From positions 248,001-312,000 of the forward strand of contig NZ_SSSQ01000002.1 of NCBI RefSeq assembly GCF_009469765.1: 64,000 nucleotides of DNA. The letters run 5' to 3'. Numbering within the stretch: position 1 is the stretch's first letter; every line of letters starts with the position of its first letter. The notes below the pieces were generated by a model, which made no database searches, had not been told where the DNA came from, and saw nothing but the letters and a program-made list of their open reading frames with translations. Below are positions 63,083 through 64,000 of the stretch, piece after piece. The DNA comes from Dechloromonas hortensis. Its GTDB lineage: Bacteria > Pseudomonadota > Gammaproteobacteria > Burkholderiales > Rhodocyclaceae. The position numbers were made by a program, and so were the translations under genes.

Positions 63083-63982
63083 GTGTCCATTCCTGTCGCC
63101 TATCTCTCCATCGTCCTTATCTGGTCCACGACGCCACTGGCTATCCAGTGGAGTACGCAAGGCACCGGCTTCGCCTTTGCCGTGCTCGCCCGCATGCTGA
63201 TCGGCGTGATCGTTGCCGCCTTGCTGCTCGCTGTCTGGCGAATCAAGCTGCCGCTGCATGCCCGTGCCCGCCGCGCCTATCTGGTTGGCGGCCTCGGCCT
63301 GTTCGGCGGCATGGCGCTGACCTACTGGGGGGCGCGTTACATTCATTCCGGCCTGATCTCGGTGCTGTTCGGCCTGTCGCCGCTGATGGCCGGCGTGCTG
63401 GCGGCGGTCTGTCTCGGCGAACGCTCGCTGACGCCGTGGCGGCTGGCCGGCATGGTGCTTGGCATGCTCGGGTTGGCGGTGATCTTCATCCACGGTGACA
63501 GCCTCGGTGGCGAACATGCGCTGGCCGGCTTGCTGGCGCTGCTGGTGGCGGTCTTCATCTATTCCGGTTCGCTGGTCTGGCTGAAGCAGATCGGCGACGA
63601 CAGTCCGCCGCTGGCGACCACGGTCGGCTCGCTGAGCGTTTCGCTGCCGCTGTTCGGTCTGGTCTGGCTGCTCACCGACGGACAGTTGCCGACGATGGTG
63701 CCGCCGCGCTCGGGGGCGGCGATCGTCTATCTCGGGATCTTCGGCTCGGTGATCGGTTTTGCGCTGTATTACTACGTGATCAAGCACCTGGAAGCTTCGA
63801 AAGTGGCGCTGATCACGCTGGTTACGCCAGCGCTGGCGCTGTGGCTGGGCAGCGTGCTGAATGGCGAAAGCATCAGTCTGCGTTTGTGGGCAGGCACGGC
63901 GTTGATCCTCTCCGGTCTCAGCGTGCATCAGTGGGAATCGCTGGTTTCCCTGCTGGCGCCTGCCGAACCGGTGGTTGAGTAG
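63083..63982 (+). CDS. EamA-family (DMT) transporter
   Basis: The product is 299 residues from GTG with AGGAG upstream. It has ten membrane helices in two EamA repeats, with IWSTTPLAIQWS and ARMLIGVIV in the first and GFALYYYVIKHLEASKVALITLVTPALAL in the second, the typical DMT core. It is probably cotranscribed with the chorismate mutase, so export of an aromatic compound is possible but unproven. It is only distantly similar to the other EamA protein at 27,486-28,370. The gene is complete and ends just inside the window. Confidence 0.9.
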   Translation: MSIPVAYLSIVLIWSTTPLAIQWSTQGTGFAFAVLARMLIGVIVAALLLAVWRIKLPLHARARRAYLVGGLGLFGGMALTYWGARYIHSGLISVLFGLSPLMAGVLAAVCLGERSLTPWRLAGMVLGMLGLAVIFIHGDSLGGEHALAGLLALLVAVFIYSGSLVWLKQIGDDSPPLATTVGSLSVSLPLFGLVWLLTDGQLPTMVPPRSGAAIVYLGIFGSVIGFALYYYVIKHLEASKVALITLVTPALALWLGSVLNGESISLRLWAGTALILSGLSVHQWESLVSLLAPAEPVVE

Positions 63983-64000
63983 TTCAGGCAGTGCATGGCA

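Noticed and set aside
1..64000. tRNA or rRNA genes, including a tRNA attachment site for the island
   Set aside because: No cloverleaf-like or rRNA-like sequence was recognised in any spacer. The island boundary lies in comEC instead. A covariance search would be needed to be certain.

Overview
The window joins two very different kinds of DNA. Bases 1 to about 23,511 are mosaic, of middling G+C, rich in defence-type genes, with long gaps and scattered repeats. From 23,512 to the end the DNA is strongly G+C-rich, tightly packed and codes for ordinary chromosomal functions (ComEC, RelA, polyphosphate kinase, AcuI, isochorismate synthase, YfiR signalling, YceI/cytochrome b561, FtsK-type translocase, chorismate mutase). 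The gene set and codon use suggest a betaproteobacterium, probably Rhodocyclales (Dechloromonas/Azonexus-like). This is inference; there is no rRNA gene to confirm it.

Left part, read as the cargo of a large transposon or island. (1) The end of jetB plus complete jetC and jetD form the distal half of a Wadjet anti-plasmid system. (2) A compact four-gene operon on the minus strand (15,173 to 5,067) encodes a ClpB-like AAA+ protein with a degenerate first domain, an NrdG-like radical SAM protein, a 2,095-residue zinc-ribbon/pseudokinase/SF1-helicase/PD-(D/E)XK-nuclease fusion and a coiled-coil protein. I cannot match it to a named defence system, and it is the best candidate for an undescribed system here. 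(3) Then come an exported staphylococcal-type nuclease, a LexA-box-controlled 58-residue zinc ribbon, a CHAT (caspase-like) protease flanked by two diverged 119-bp direct repeats, a membrane/coiled-coil protein in what looks like an integron cassette, a SEC-C protein, a TopAI/YjhQ toxin-antitoxin pair behind a structured leader, and a small unknown gene. (4) The part closes with tandem hairpins and six copies of a roughly 22-bp transposase-site-like repeat. Three of these are in tandem at 19-bp spacing and run into a terminal ACA that abuts the middle of comEC. This is the signature of a Tn7/Tn5053/Mu-type transposon end, and comEC is left as a 3' fragment.

Right part. After the comEC fragment come two alpha/beta hydrolases, mtfA with an EamA exporter (minus strand), relA, a LiaF-like membrane peptide, a DUF2242 lipoprotein, a GAF/PAS hybrid histidine kinase, ppk, acuI and menF-menE. 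A four-gene translationally coupled unit follows: YfiR, CHASE8 hybrid kinase with Hpt, REC-PAS-GGDEF*-EAL, and a TonB-dependent receptor. It looks like a complete envelope-to-c-di-GMP signalling chain. Next are a ygiD/cytochrome b561/yceI/yceI operon with a divergent LysR gene, a second LysR gene with a small divergent gene, an FtsK-like translocase without a membrane domain, an FAD oxidoreductase, a MocR regulator divergent from a flavin split-barrel protein, an acyltransferase, and a chorismate mutase/EamA pair behind a possible attenuator. A short repeat with core GCGGTCGAC and an A-rich tail recurs through the spacers, and sometimes the genes, of this right part only.
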